Source of the DNA: Taklimakanibacter lacteus
Lineage (GTDB): Bacteria; Pseudomonadota; Alphaproteobacteria; Rhizobiales; Aestuariivirgaceae
Reading direction: 5' to 3'
Assembly: GCA_003576695.1 (NCBI GenBank)
Contig: QOZQ01000015.1
Coordinates: 106,802-170,801, forward strand
DNA length: 64,000 nt
Of the stretch, positions 44,533 to 53,022 are shown piece by piece. The number at the start of each line of letters is the position of its first letter. Within the stretch, counting starts at the first letter, position 1. The notes below the pieces were generated by a model, which was not told the origin of the DNA, ran no database searches, and saw only the letters and a program-made list of their open reading frames with translations. The translations under genes were made by a program, and so were the position numbers.

Positions 44533-45480
44533 ATGACCAGGACACTCGACATTTTCAGCGGTGGCGGCGGCGGCAGCTACGGTGCACGCAACGCCGGAGC
44601 CAAAATTGTCTGCGGTATTGATCTTTGTGAAGTAGCAACGGCTACTTATGAAGAAAATTTCCCTGAGGCCATTACCATCACAAAGGCGCTGGAACATATC
44701 AACCCCCGAAAGCTTCACGACTCCATCGGGGACATTGACCTGCTTCTGGCGTCGCCCGAATGCACCAATCATACCTGCGCCAAAGGTTCGGCTCCGCGGT
44801 CGGAAAAGAGCCGTGCCACAGCCATGCAAGCCCTGCGCTTTGCCAGGGAGTTCAGACCGCGTTGGCTAATCCTGGAGAACGTCGTCCATATGCGCCCGTG
44901 GTCTCGCTACGGCGAACTTAAGCAGGCGCTTAAGGATATTGGTTATCACCTGACCGAATTTGTCCTGGACGCCTCCCACTTCGGGGTACCCCAGAGACGC
45001 CGGCGGCTTTTTCTAGTCTGTGACCTTGAGGGGCCTGTAACTGCAATCAAGCGGCCGCGCCGCAAGCGCAGGATCGTCAGTGATATCCTCGACCCGCCGG
45101 GTACCTGGGAGACAACACAGCTTTTCAGCCCGAGGCGGGCAAAGCCAACACTGGAGCGGGCCGAAAGGGCCTTTGCGGAAGTGGGTAAAGGTGTAAGCTT
45201 TTTACTAGTCTACTATGGAACGGACGGCGGCGGCGGTTGGCAACGATTGGACTGCCCTCTGCGAACCATAACGACTATCGATCGTTTCGCTCTGGTTGAA
45301 CCGGGCGATGACGGCCACCAGATGCGCATGCTACAGGTACCGGAACTGAAACGAGCCATGGGGTTCAGAACCGACTTTTTGTTGAACCATGGCACGCGAC
45401 GGGAGAACATTAAAATCCTCGGCAACGGCGTTTGCCCGCCGGTGATGGAGGCGATTGTCAAGACCATTACTTCAGGGTGA
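44533..45480 (+). CDS. DNA (cytosine-5-)-methyltransferase
   Basis: 315 aa from the ATG at 44533. C5-MTase motifs: I DIFSGGGGGSYGA, IV ASPECTNHT with catalytic C77, VI WLILENVV, VIII FGVPQRRRRLFLV, X GNGVCPPV. Motif IV reads SPEC instead of the common PPC; Cys is kept. The target-recognition region before motif IX is short, so the recognition site is probably simple. Its last bases overlap a GTG of the ATPase gene, whose ATG follows 2 bases after the stop. With Vsr it protects self DNA in the predicted system. Confidence 0.93.
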   Translation: MTRTLDIFSGGGGGSYGARNAGAKIVCGIDLCEVATATYEENFPEAITITKALEHINPRKLHDSIGDIDLLLASPECTNHTCAKGSAPRSEKSRATAMQALRFAREFRPRWLILENVVHMRPWSRYGELKQALKDIGYHLTEFVLDASHFGVPQRRRRLFLVCDLEGPVTAIKRPRRKRRIVSDILDPPGTWETTQLFSPRRAKPTLERAERAFAEVGKGVSFLLVYYGTDGGGGWQRLDCPLRTITTIDRFALVEPGDDGHQMRMLQVPELKRAMGFRTDFLLNHGTRRENIKILGNGVCPPVMEAIVKTITSG

Positions 45481-45482
45481 CC

Positions 45483-47594
45483 ATGGCCGTTGCGGTCCGA
45501 AAAAAAGGTAAGAGCGGGAAGCTGGTTTTCAAGGTGCGGCCGCGCCTTCTGACTCTGCTCGGTGATCAGCTTATCAAGGACGCCAACCTAGCGGTCTTCG
45601 AGTTGGTAAAGAACGCATATGATGCCGATGCTACCGTCTGCGCCGTCACACTTGAACACCCGACAGATCCGTCGAAAGCGTCGATCACCGTCGAAGACGA
45701 CGGCGTGGGGATGGACGAGGAAACACTGCGCAACGTTTGGATGATGATCGCGACCGATTTCCGCGCGCTACAACGGCAGGAAGATAAGCGCACCAAGAAA
45801 TTTCATCGGTTCCCACTCGGGGAAAAAGGTCTCGGCCGCCTATCTGCTCACAAGCTTGGCCGCTCTATCCGCCTGATCACGCGGAAGCGCGGGGGAGAGG
45901 AACTTATTCTGGATTTTGATTGGGACAAGATCGAAAACGCGGACGATCTGGAAAGTGCAGGAATTGAGCTTGAAACGCGCGATCCGGAAACATTCAAAGG
46001 CAATCAGCACGGCACTTGCTTCGAAATAACCCGCCTGCGAGAGGCCTGGAACCGTGGTCAGGCCCGACGCCTTCACCGCGCAGTCAATAGCCTCTGCTCA
46101 CCATTCCGTGGGCCTGAAGACTTTGAAGTGTTGCTGTCGATTCCTCATCATGAGGATTGGCTCAAAAATCTCTTCACCGCCGAAGATGCCAACAAGTGCG
46201 CCATCTATCATGTACGGGGATCATTCGAAGCGCAGTCCGGAACGTTTGACTACACTTTCACACCACCACGCGGGTATTCAAAGCAACTCGCGAAAACAAC
46301 AGAAAAGGGTAGGAAAGTTGCGTTGGAGAAGAAGGTTCAAAACAGCAGAAAGAGTGAACCGCTCGACCTTTCAAAGCATAAGATCGGTAAAGTGAGTTTC
46401 GACTTCTGGTTTTTTGACCGCGATCCCGCGGTTCTTCGTGAAGTAACCGACGATGTAAAAGGACTCAAAGACTATCTGGATGAGAACGGAGGCATTCGTA
46501 TCTATCGCGACGGCATCCGAGTCTACGACTTCGGAGAACCCGGCAACGATTGGCTCAATCTCGACATCCGCCGTGTCAACACGCCGACTGCCCGCACAAG
46601 TAACAACCAGATTCTCGGCGCCTTACGGCTCGACGCGACCGAAAGCGGTGACCTACGGGAAAAGACGAACCGCGAAGGGTTCATAGAAAACGAGGCCTTC
46701 GAAGATTTCCGCTCCGCGGTGATCAACATGCTCACGCAAATCGAGGCGGAAAAAACTAAGGACCAACGCAGGCTTCGGGAAGTCCTCGGCAAAGGTACCG
46801 GCAAGCGGGTTTTTGAAAAGCTTGCTGAGGTACGCGAAGTGCTGGAACGCAAAGGCAAAGATGTCCTCGCAGAAGTCGAGCCGAAGCTGAAGGCCGCTGA
46901 AAAGGAAATGGAAATCTATCGCGATCAGCTCTTGCACGCCGCCGTTCCAGGCCTGTCGATTGGAATGATGCTGCATGGGGCAGAGAAAATATTGGATGAG
47001 CTGCGCGCCGCAACAAATAAGGGGGCGGATGCTGAAAAAATCAAAGAACTTGTGGATCAACTGTATCGGGCTATGCGCCCGATCACAAACCTTCTTAAGA
47101 ACCCAACGCCCGGAAAGACCTCGGCCGGCGTCCTTATCAAGGAGGCGCTTTTCAGCGTCGAATTTAGGTTGAAGACACATCGTATCACCCTGCTAAACGG
47201 CATGGATGAGGGGTGTCCCGATTTCAAAGTTGAAGGCTCCAAGCAAATGCTGATTGCATCGATCAATAACCTGATTGACAACAGCATCCACTGGCTTGAG
47301 ATACGAAGCCCGAAGCAAAAGTATGTTTATATAGGCACCACTAGAGAGCTGGAGCACGGCCCGGCCATTGTAGTCGGAGACAACGGGCCAGGCTTCGGCA
47401 AAGATGATCCTGAAGACTTGATTGCACCATTTTTCACTCGACGGGCAGGCAGCATGGGCCTTGGCTTGTACATCGTCAGCGAGGTTATGCGCGTAAACAA
47501 GGGGCAGATAGTTTTCCCCGGCGCAGGCGATGTCGATCTTCCTGACCAGATTGACGGAGCGGTTGTCGCTCTACAATTCTTGGAAAGACCATGA
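45483..47594 (+). CDS. dual-GHKL ATPase (MutL/MORC-like N-terminus, histidine-kinase-like C-terminus)
   Basis: 703 aa. First ATPase module: E40LVKNAYDAD (N box), DDGVGMD at 71-77 (G1), GEKGLGRL at 113-120 (G2), as in MutL, Hsp90 and MORC. An S5-like/middle region follows to ~450, then charged helices likely to form a coiled coil (RVFEKLAEVREVLERKGKDVL, EPKLKAAEKEMEIYRDQL). A helical segment with GLSIGMMLHGAEKILDEL (H498) resembles a HisKA/DHp H-box. Second module: NNLIDN at 595-600, DNGPGF at 633-638, GSMGLGLYIV at 656-665, as in HATPase_c kinases. No membrane segment. It is coupled by ATGA to the receiver gene, so phosphotransfer is plausible (inference). It is probably the ATP-driven sensor of the island. 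Confidence 0.85.
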   Translation: MAVAVRKKGKSGKLVFKVRPRLLTLLGDQLIKDANLAVFELVKNAYDADATVCAVTLEHPTDPSKASITVEDDGVGMDEETLRNVWMMIATDFRALQRQEDKRTKKFHRFPLGEKGLGRLSAHKLGRSIRLITRKRGGEELILDFDWDKIENADDLESAGIELETRDPETFKGNQHGTCFEITRLREAWNRGQARRLHRAVNSLCSPFRGPEDFEVLLSIPHHEDWLKNLFTAEDANKCAIYHVRGSFEAQSGTFDYTFTPPRGYSKQLAKTTEKGRKVALEKKVQNSRKSEPLDLSKHKIGKVSFDFWFFDRDPAVLREVTDDVKGLKDYLDENGGIRIYRDGIRVYDFGEPGNDWLNLDIRRVNTPTARTSNNQILGALRLDATESGDLREKTNREGFIENEAFEDFRSAVINMLTQIEAEKTKDQRRLREVLGKGTGKRVFEKLAEVREVLERKGKDVLAEVEPKLKAAEKEMEIYRDQLLHAAVPGLSIGMMLHGAEKILDELRAATNKGADAEKIKELVDQLYRAMRPITNLLKNPTPGKTSAGVLIKEALFSVEFRLKTHRITLLNGMDEGCPDFKVEGSKQMLIASINNLIDNSIHWLEIRSPKQKYVYIGTTRELEHGPAIVVGDNGPGFGKDDPEDLIAPFFTRRAGSMGLGLYIVSEVMRVNKGQIVFPGAGDVDLPDQIDGAVVALQFLERP

Positions 47595-48934
47595 TAAATC
47601 AACTCGCTTCGCCCTCGGTCTGCGTCGTTGACGACGACCCGAAGGAATACGGACCGATCCTTGCCGCCTTAAACAATCTCTATGTCAGTTGCATCCATAT
47701 ACTCGGAAACGAAATCTCCGCTCTTCCGGCGCAGCCCTTTAAACGCCTTCAACTGATTTTTCTCGATCTGCATTTGAACAACTCCGTAGGAAAGACGGCG
47801 GCCTCCCACACCGCAAATGTCTTTACTAAGCTTGTGTCCACGCAAACAGCGCCGATTGTCGTTGTCATCTGGAGTAAGTACGCCCAAGTGCCGGATGGTG
47901 GCGATGAAACTGCGGCCGAACTTTTCAAAAAGACGCTTTTGAGGGCAGAGCCGGGATACAAGGGAAAGCTCATATTCGTGGAAATGCCAAAACCAATGCC
48001 GGATGCCCGCCCGGAGGATTGGACGGGTGAATTGCGTACTGAAATCGAAAAAGCGCTCACCGATCAGGCCGCGGTAGAGGTACTTTGGACATGGGATTCC
48101 ACGGTGCGGGATGCCTGCATGGGAGTCAGCGAAGGACTGACCGCAATAGCGGCAGTATCGGCCGACAAGGCCGGAACAAAATTGACCGAGAGCCTGACCG
48201 ACGCGATGCAACGTCTCGCGAAGGCACAAGGAGAAGGTGACCTTTCGGCCGCAACGGCCCCAGGTCACTTGATCACCGTCCTTACCCAGTTGCTCATAGA
48301 TCAATTGGAAAATTCGGATACTAAAGCTCTCGCCGCACACGGAAAGTGGCTCGCAACTGAGCCTCCAAAAGCGGCCCCGGCGGACTTTGCGGCTCAAATG
48401 AACGGTCTCTTGTTAACGGCGTCGGCGTCACCGGACACGACCCCGTTCATGCCCGGGACTGTCTATCGTTTGAGCGATGTGAGGAGGTTCGGCGATCTAT
48501 ATGGCGGTGATCTCGTATCGTTCATGGACGTCTGCACGTCTTTGAAATCCACTCAACCAAAATGGCATGACTGGCTTAAAGACGCATGGCCGGTTCTGGT
48601 CGAGATTTCGCCAGCGTGTGACGTGGCTCAAAACAATCGCGTGAATACGTTGCTGGTCGGCGGCCTTATCGTTCCCGCGGCTCTGGGTCCGCACAGAAAG
48701 CCCAACGGCGATTCATTCGCTTGCCTTCCATTGATCCATCTTCGCTGGCCCGCGCCGGATTTTGCGGCACAGGATGCCGCTTTGATTTTTTGCTATCGAT
48801 ACAAGGTGGCAGGCCCGATTGATGCGATCCCTGATTGGGTCGTACCGTGGTTTCGTTTGCGCGAAATGCCGACTGCTTCACTGCGTGCAGCACATTCTGG
48901 CCATGCGGCACGGATCGGTTACGTCTTCATATAG
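47591..48934 (+). CDS. receiver-domain protein with uncharacterised C-terminus
   Basis: 447 aa. Residues ~8-140 read as a CheY-like receiver: VCVVDDDPKE (acidic pocket D14-D16), LIFLDLHL with phospho-acceptor candidate D59, VVIWSK with S95 and LIFVEMPKP with K134, the expected D/S/K set in order. The loop after D59 is longer than in CheY. Residues ~150-447 match no effector I know; they include a helical part and an alpha/beta stretch (WPVLVEISPACDVAQNN, LIFCYRYKVAG, WFRLREMPTASLRAAHSGHAARIGYVFI). There is no DNA-binding HTH. Predicted output arm of the dual-GHKL protein. Confidence 0.75.
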   Translation: MINQLASPSVCVVDDDPKEYGPILAALNNLYVSCIHILGNEISALPAQPFKRLQLIFLDLHLNNSVGKTAASHTANVFTKLVSTQTAPIVVVIWSKYAQVPDGGDETAAELFKKTLLRAEPGYKGKLIFVEMPKPMPDARPEDWTGELRTEIEKALTDQAAVEVLWTWDSTVRDACMGVSEGLTAIAAVSADKAGTKLTESLTDAMQRLAKAQGEGDLSAATAPGHLITVLTQLLIDQLENSDTKALAAHGKWLATEPPKAAPADFAAQMNGLLLTASASPDTTPFMPGTVYRLSDVRRFGDLYGGDLVSFMDVCTSLKSTQPKWHDWLKDAWPVLVEISPACDVAQNNRVNTLLVGGLIVPAALGPHRKPNGDSFACLPLIHLRWPAPDFAAQDAALIFCYRYKVAGPIDAIPDWVVPWFRLREMPTASLRAAHSGHAARIGYVFI

Positions 48935-49024
48935 GAATAGATTGAGCAGCCCGACGTCCGCCAGACTCAGACTGTCCCCGCCAGTCAAGCTGGTAGCAGT
49001 TCAAAACTCCATTGGATTTTGCCA

Positions 49025-50692
49025 ATGACAGGCGTTGCCGAACCTATCTTGCAGACGAAGTTTGACGAGCTTCGGGCGCAGGCTCGCAAAACGTGGAATG
49101 GACTTGAACGCGAAGCCGTCATCGAGATTGTCCGCGCCGCTGATTACGCGGCCTATATTATGCACTGTTCGGGAGAAGGCCCCGATTCTCTGGATGAGGC
49201 CTCTCTGGACGAGTTGCAGTTAATTCTAAGCGGTGTTGCGTCTGCTCTAGCTACCTTCTTGCCATTGATGAAGGGCGGCAAAGGATTACCCTTTGGCCCG
49301 TCCACGCCTCAAGTTGCCCACTGGATCGATTCGATGCTCTTCGAGTTCGGCACCCTTGCCCGCTTGCGGCGCTTGGCCGCCATGGAACGGTACAGCTTGG
49401 CGCGAAGCAAAATGGTCGACGCAACGACGATACGGATAGAGATGCAGGCGGGTGTCGCGGAATTAATGGACGTACATGCTGGGCGTTGGTTGACACTCGA
49501 AACCAAGCGCCGCATTGCGCTGATGCAGCATCCACCACCCGATAGGAAGTATATAGAAGGCTTGTTAGATGCCACTTCCAGCGTGCATGACGGATGGTTC
49601 ATCAGTTACGAAGGCCATCAGGACCTCAGAGAAGTCTACCGTCAACGCGCGATGATCGAAGTTCTTGGTTGCGTCGAGGCCGAAGCACTGCCTCACGAAG
49701 CTATGATCGGTGGCAGACCGTTTGCCGAATGGCGCGCGATTTGCGTCGCATCACTCGAGCGCGTATTCAACCACGTCGCTTACGCTTCACGCCTTATGAC
49801 GCGGTTTCCCGCTCTATCAATTCGCAATTTGCTGACGGTGCCGGTGCTTCAGGAGGATGCCCGTGCAGTGTGGATCGAAGCGGGAGATCGTCCCGGTTAT
49901 GCGAAGGATACGATCTCACACTTAGCCTTGGATGCGCAGTCAATAGGTCCATGGCAGCACCATCATGAGATTCCAGCTCCTTTTTATATCGATGTTGGCG
50001 ATGGCTGGTTCCTGCTTCCTCTGTTTGGCGGTCTCCTCAATCCAGTCTGCGGCCTTGTACGGACCTTACGACTGAGACACATGCGCGATTGGGACAAGGC
50101 AGTGGATGGGCGCGAAGCGTATTTTCGCAATGACCTGAGAAAGCACTTTGGCGAGCCGCGCTTCCATGTACCTGATCATGGCATGACACTACGACGCAAC
50201 GACGGCAGCCATATCACGGACGTGGATGCAGCCATTCTCGATCGAGAGACGGGCTCTCTTGCTCTCGTTCAATTGAAATGGCCGGATATATACGGCATGT
50301 CTCCGAGAGAGCGCGAAAGCCGCAGGCTCAATCTCCTCAAGGCCAATGACTGGGTGGACCGGGTCGCCGGTTGGATCGCCGGGCGAAACGCCAGACAGGT
50401 AGCGAAAACCCTTGGCATGCCCGACAGAGCATCCGAATCGAAGACGCCAGTACTTATGATCATTCCGCGCTATGCGGCGCGGTTCACACTAAATGACCAC
50501 CTCGATGACCGCGCCTGTTGGGTCGCATGGCCGGAAGTGGCGCGGATGCGGATCGAGCAAAAGCGAATCTCCAATCCTCTGGCGGAACTCGAGCTCAAGT
50601 TTAAGGGCGGCGGCTCTCTGGCGCCCTACGATCGCCCCGAGGAAGTCACCTATAAGCTTTATGACCTGGACGTGCACGTTTCGGTGTTATGA
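49025..50692 (+). CDS. predicted PD-(D/E)XK-type nuclease of the island
   Basis: 555 aa from the ATG at 49025 (a TTG two codons earlier also fits), 90 bases after the receiver gene. The first ~350 residues are helical and unfamiliar. Residues ~364-420 look like a restriction-endonuclease core: E364 in the helix DGREAYFRNDLRKHF, then ITDVDAAIL (D399, D401) and LVQLKW with Q416-x-K418, the D...(E/Q)xK pattern of Mrr-like nucleases. After that come RRLNLLKANDWVDRVAGWIAGRN and VLMIIPRYAARF. The nuclease call is inferred from this pattern only. It would be the effector paired with the methyltransferase. Confidence 0.6.
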   Translation: MTGVAEPILQTKFDELRAQARKTWNGLEREAVIEIVRAADYAAYIMHCSGEGPDSLDEASLDELQLILSGVASALATFLPLMKGGKGLPFGPSTPQVAHWIDSMLFEFGTLARLRRLAAMERYSLARSKMVDATTIRIEMQAGVAELMDVHAGRWLTLETKRRIALMQHPPPDRKYIEGLLDATSSVHDGWFISYEGHQDLREVYRQRAMIEVLGCVEAEALPHEAMIGGRPFAEWRAICVASLERVFNHVAYASRLMTRFPALSIRNLLTVPVLQEDARAVWIEAGDRPGYAKDTISHLALDAQSIGPWQHHHEIPAPFYIDVGDGWFLLPLFGGLLNPVCGLVRTLRLRHMRDWDKAVDGREAYFRNDLRKHFGEPRFHVPDHGMTLRRNDGSHITDVDAAILDRETGSLALVQLKWPDIYGMSPRERESRRLNLLKANDWVDRVAGWIAGRNARQVAKTLGMPDRASESKTPVLMIIPRYAARFTLNDHLDDRACWVAWPEVARMRIEQKRISNPLAELELKFKGGGSLAPYDRPEEVTYKLYDLDVHVSVL

Positions 50693-50775
50693 AGTAAGGC
50701 TTGGGAAGGCTATGGAGTAGACATAGTTCATATTTTCGCCTGAGGTGGTGCGCCATCCTTCTTCGGTCTATTCTT

Positions 50776-50830
50776 GGGACATGGGTTCCACTTTATTCCG
50801 GAGACATAATTCCGGAGACATAGGTTACAC
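50776..50830 (+). repeat. degenerate direct repeats at the right island edge
   Basis: GGGACATGGGTTCCAC (50776-50791), CCGGAGACATAA (50798-50809) and CCGGAGACATAGGTTACAC (50812-50830) are in the same orientation as the left-edge copies. Together with 43862-43903 they bracket the low-GC island. The last copy runs GGTTACACTTTTTGCC, like the left GGTTACACTCTTGGCC. I see no gene from 50693 to 50877. Confidence 0.6.
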
Positions 50831-50877
50831 TTTTTGCCGTCGCTGCGAAGCAGCGGCTGCAGCAACCCGTTCGTGTT

Positions 50878-51771
50878 TCAACGGTCGAGACCCCAGACAT
50901 CCGGATTTCGTGCGAAGTGCTCGATCAGCATCTCGGTGAGGACACGGACTTTGCGCGTGGGGTGCTGACCCGGCGGTCGGACGACATAGGCGCCGGCCGA
51001 AGGTGGGGGATAGCGTGTCATCACCGGAACGAGCGCGCCGGAGGCCCTATAGTCGTGCGTGATGCAATCGGGGAGCCAGGCGATGCCGAGTCCCGCCGCT
51101 GCAGCAGCGGCAAGCGCCGCAGCGTTGTCGGCCTTGAACCTGCCCTGCGGCTGAACCGTGACGATCTTGTCGCCATCCATGAACTGCCAGGCTTCCGTTC
51201 CCTGCATGAGGGCCTGATGGTCGACGAGCTGCTCCACCGTCTCAGGTGAACCATGCGCTTTGATGTAATCCGGGCTGGCGACAAGCTTCCCATAGATCGG
51301 CCCGATGCGTTTCGCGATCAGGTTGGAGTCCTGAAGGTAACCAACCCGGATCGCGCAATCGAAACCCTCGGCGATGAGATCGACGAAGCGATCGCTGTAG
51401 GAAGTATGGATATGGAGCTGCGGGTGGCGCTGCGCCATTTCGGCAAGCACGGGCGCGAAGTGGGTCGGGCCGAAGGAAAGCGGCATGGCAACCCTCAGGC
51501 GACCGCGCAACTCACCGCTGGGCAAGATCGTTTCCCTGGCCGTGTCGATCTCGGCGCTGGCTCGGGCCGCATGGTCCCTGAACGTGATCCCCGCTTCCGT
51601 AAGTGCTGCGCCGCGGGTCGTGCGTGCAAGAAGCTGAACGCCGAGTTCCGCTTCGATCCGGAAAAGCCGCCGACTGACGATTGACTTGGAGACGCCGAGC
51701 CGGCGCGCGGCGGCCGACACGCCCCCTGCATCGGCCACCGCGACGAATGTCTGTAGATCTTCGATGTCCAA
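50878..51771 (-). CDS. LysR-family transcriptional regulator
   Basis: 297 aa. N-terminal HTH (DLQTFVAVADAGGVSAAARRLGVSKSIVSRRLFRIEAELGVQLLARTTRGAALTEAG) and a C-terminal periplasmic-binding-like effector domain (RLRVAMPLSFGPTHFAPVLAEMAQRHPQLHI, GFDCAIRVGYLQDSNLIAKRI). It is closest in style to the large group that controls oxidoreductase or hydrolase genes. It is divergent from the isochorismatase-family gene, a likely target. It is the first ordinary gene right of the island. Confidence 0.92.
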   Translation of the reverse strand: MDIEDLQTFVAVADAGGVSAAARRLGVSKSIVSRRLFRIEAELGVQLLARTTRGAALTEAGITFRDHAARASAEIDTARETILPSGELRGRLRVAMPLSFGPTHFAPVLAEMAQRHPQLHIHTSYSDRFVDLIAEGFDCAIRVGYLQDSNLIAKRIGPIYGKLVASPDYIKAHGSPETVEQLVDHQALMQGTEAWQFMDGDKIVTVQPQGRFKADNAAALAAAAAAGLGIAWLPDCITHDYRASGALVPVMTRYPPPSAGAYVVRPPGQHPTRKVRVLTEMLIEHFARNPDVWGLDR

Positions 51772-51924
51772 TTCGGCGTTCCTTGTTTCGCGACACAGCG
51801 TGCCTGATCATGGCACTACCGGATCACCGAAGGGAACAGCAAATTGCGTCCAGGCAACGTCGCCCGCTGGCGCATGTCTCCCATGAACCTATTGCCGTCC
51901 ATATCGGCAGAGAAGGAAGTCTTG

Positions 51925-52578
51925 ATGACCCCTCGTAACGGCCTCGATTCGCTTCTTCGTCCCGAAGACTCAGTCCTCGTTCTGATCGATCACCAGCCCT
52001 ATCAACTCGCGAACCTGAACAGCCACGATCCGCAAGCTGTGGTCAACAACACGACCGCGCTGGCGAAGCTGGCAAAAGCCTTCAATGTTCCGACCATTCT
52101 CACCAGCGTGATCGCGGCGCGCGGTGGCCTTCTCTTCAAGCAGATCACCGACGTATTTCCGGACCAGGACGTCATCGATCGCACCTGGGTGAACACCTGG
52201 CAGGACGAGAATGTGGTGAAGGTCGTCAAGGCGACCGGCCGCAAGCAGCTGATCATCGCCGGCCTGTGGACCGAGGTCTGCGTCGCAATGCCTGTGATCC
52301 AGGCCGCCGGCGAAGGCTGGGACGTGACCGTGATCACCGACGCGTCGGGGGGGATTTCGAAGGAGTCTCACGAAGTTGCCATCCAGCGAATGATCGCGGC
52401 CGGCGCGAATGTGATGACCGTGATGGCGCTCGCCGGCGAATGGCAACGCGACTGGGCGCGCACCGAGCATGTCGAGGAGCTGACCGAGATTCTCATCCAG
52501 CACTTCAGCGGCAGCGGCATCGCGTATCTCTGGGAACAGCAGCTGCTCAACACGCCAGTGCCAAACGCCGCGGGCTAA
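51925..52578 (+). CDS. isochorismatase-family hydrolase (YcaC-like)
   Basis: 217 aa from the ATG at 51925, with AAGGAAG 6 bases upstream (frame open from 51844). Cysteine-hydrolase set: D22 in VLIDHQPYQ, a basic residue in the SVIAARGG/FPDQDVIDRTWVNTW region and C119 in GLWTEVCVAMP. The length, DHQPYQ and the C-terminal EWQRDWARTEHVEELTEIL match the YcaC subgroup of unknown substrate rather than siderophore isochorismatases. It is divergent from the LysR regulator. Confidence 0.88.
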   Translation: MTPRNGLDSLLRPEDSVLVLIDHQPYQLANLNSHDPQAVVNNTTALAKLAKAFNVPTILTSVIAARGGLLFKQITDVFPDQDVIDRTWVNTWQDENVVKVVKATGRKQLIIAGLWTEVCVAMPVIQAAGEGWDVTVITDASGGISKESHEVAIQRMIAAGANVMTVMALAGEWQRDWARTEHVEELTEILIQHFSGSGIAYLWEQQLLNTPVPNAAG

Positions 52579-52695
52579 GCTGAACAGGGATGACGGGCGC
52601 CCAGAACGATGCGTCGCAGGGCGCTCATCATCCCACTCTGCTGGTATGCGCATCGGATTATCCGAAAGCGCTTCGCAGCTTTCGGTCCGATGCCC

Positions 52696-52930
52696 CTAGC
52701 CCTTCAGGGCTTCGGCATGTCGCGCGAGCTTGTCGAGGGTCTGATAGCCATATTCGACGGCGCCGAATCCGATCGCGCCCCGGCGGTGCGCCTTGCTCGG
52801 ATGCAGCTGGCGCAATGTGACGACAGTCTTGCCATTGCTCTGCTCGTCGAAAGTGACGATCGTCCTGAACAGGTTTGGATCATCATCCTTGTCGGCGCCG
52901 TGGTTCATTTCGAGCAGGCGCGCCCAGAAA
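52696..52930 (-). pseudogene. C-terminal remnant of an SRPBCC (AHSA1-like) protein
   Basis: The reverse strand reads FWARLLEMNHGADKDDDPN, then LFRTIVTFDEQSNGKTVVTLRQLHPS and YGYQTLDKLARHAEALKG before a stop. This is the C-terminal half of an SRPBCC/AHSA1 domain. Just upstream the frame hits a stop and the homology ends where a Fic-like fragment begins on the other strand, so the 5' half is missing. Confidence 0.6.
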
Positions 52931-52996
52931 TTTCAATCACCGCTGACCGACGAACGCCTCGTTGCATGGCACGCCGCCCTGTTCCCAACCGGCGCA
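52925..52996 (+). pseudogene. short Fic-protein fragment
   Basis: The plus strand encodes QKFQSPLTDERLVAWHAALFPTG, recognisable as the region preceding the Fic core in DUF4172-type Fic proteins (LT-x-RL-x-x-WHAALFPTG). Nothing before or after it continues the gene. It abuts the SRPBCC remnant on its left and another on its right. Confidence 0.5.
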
Positions 52997-53022
52997 GCGG
53001 CATGTCCAAAATCATCGCAAGG

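Noticed and set aside
50693..50877. attR copy of the tRNA-Arg 3' end
   Set aside because: Searched for GGTTCGAATCC and the acceptor sequence at the right island edge; none present, and no integrase gene in the island.
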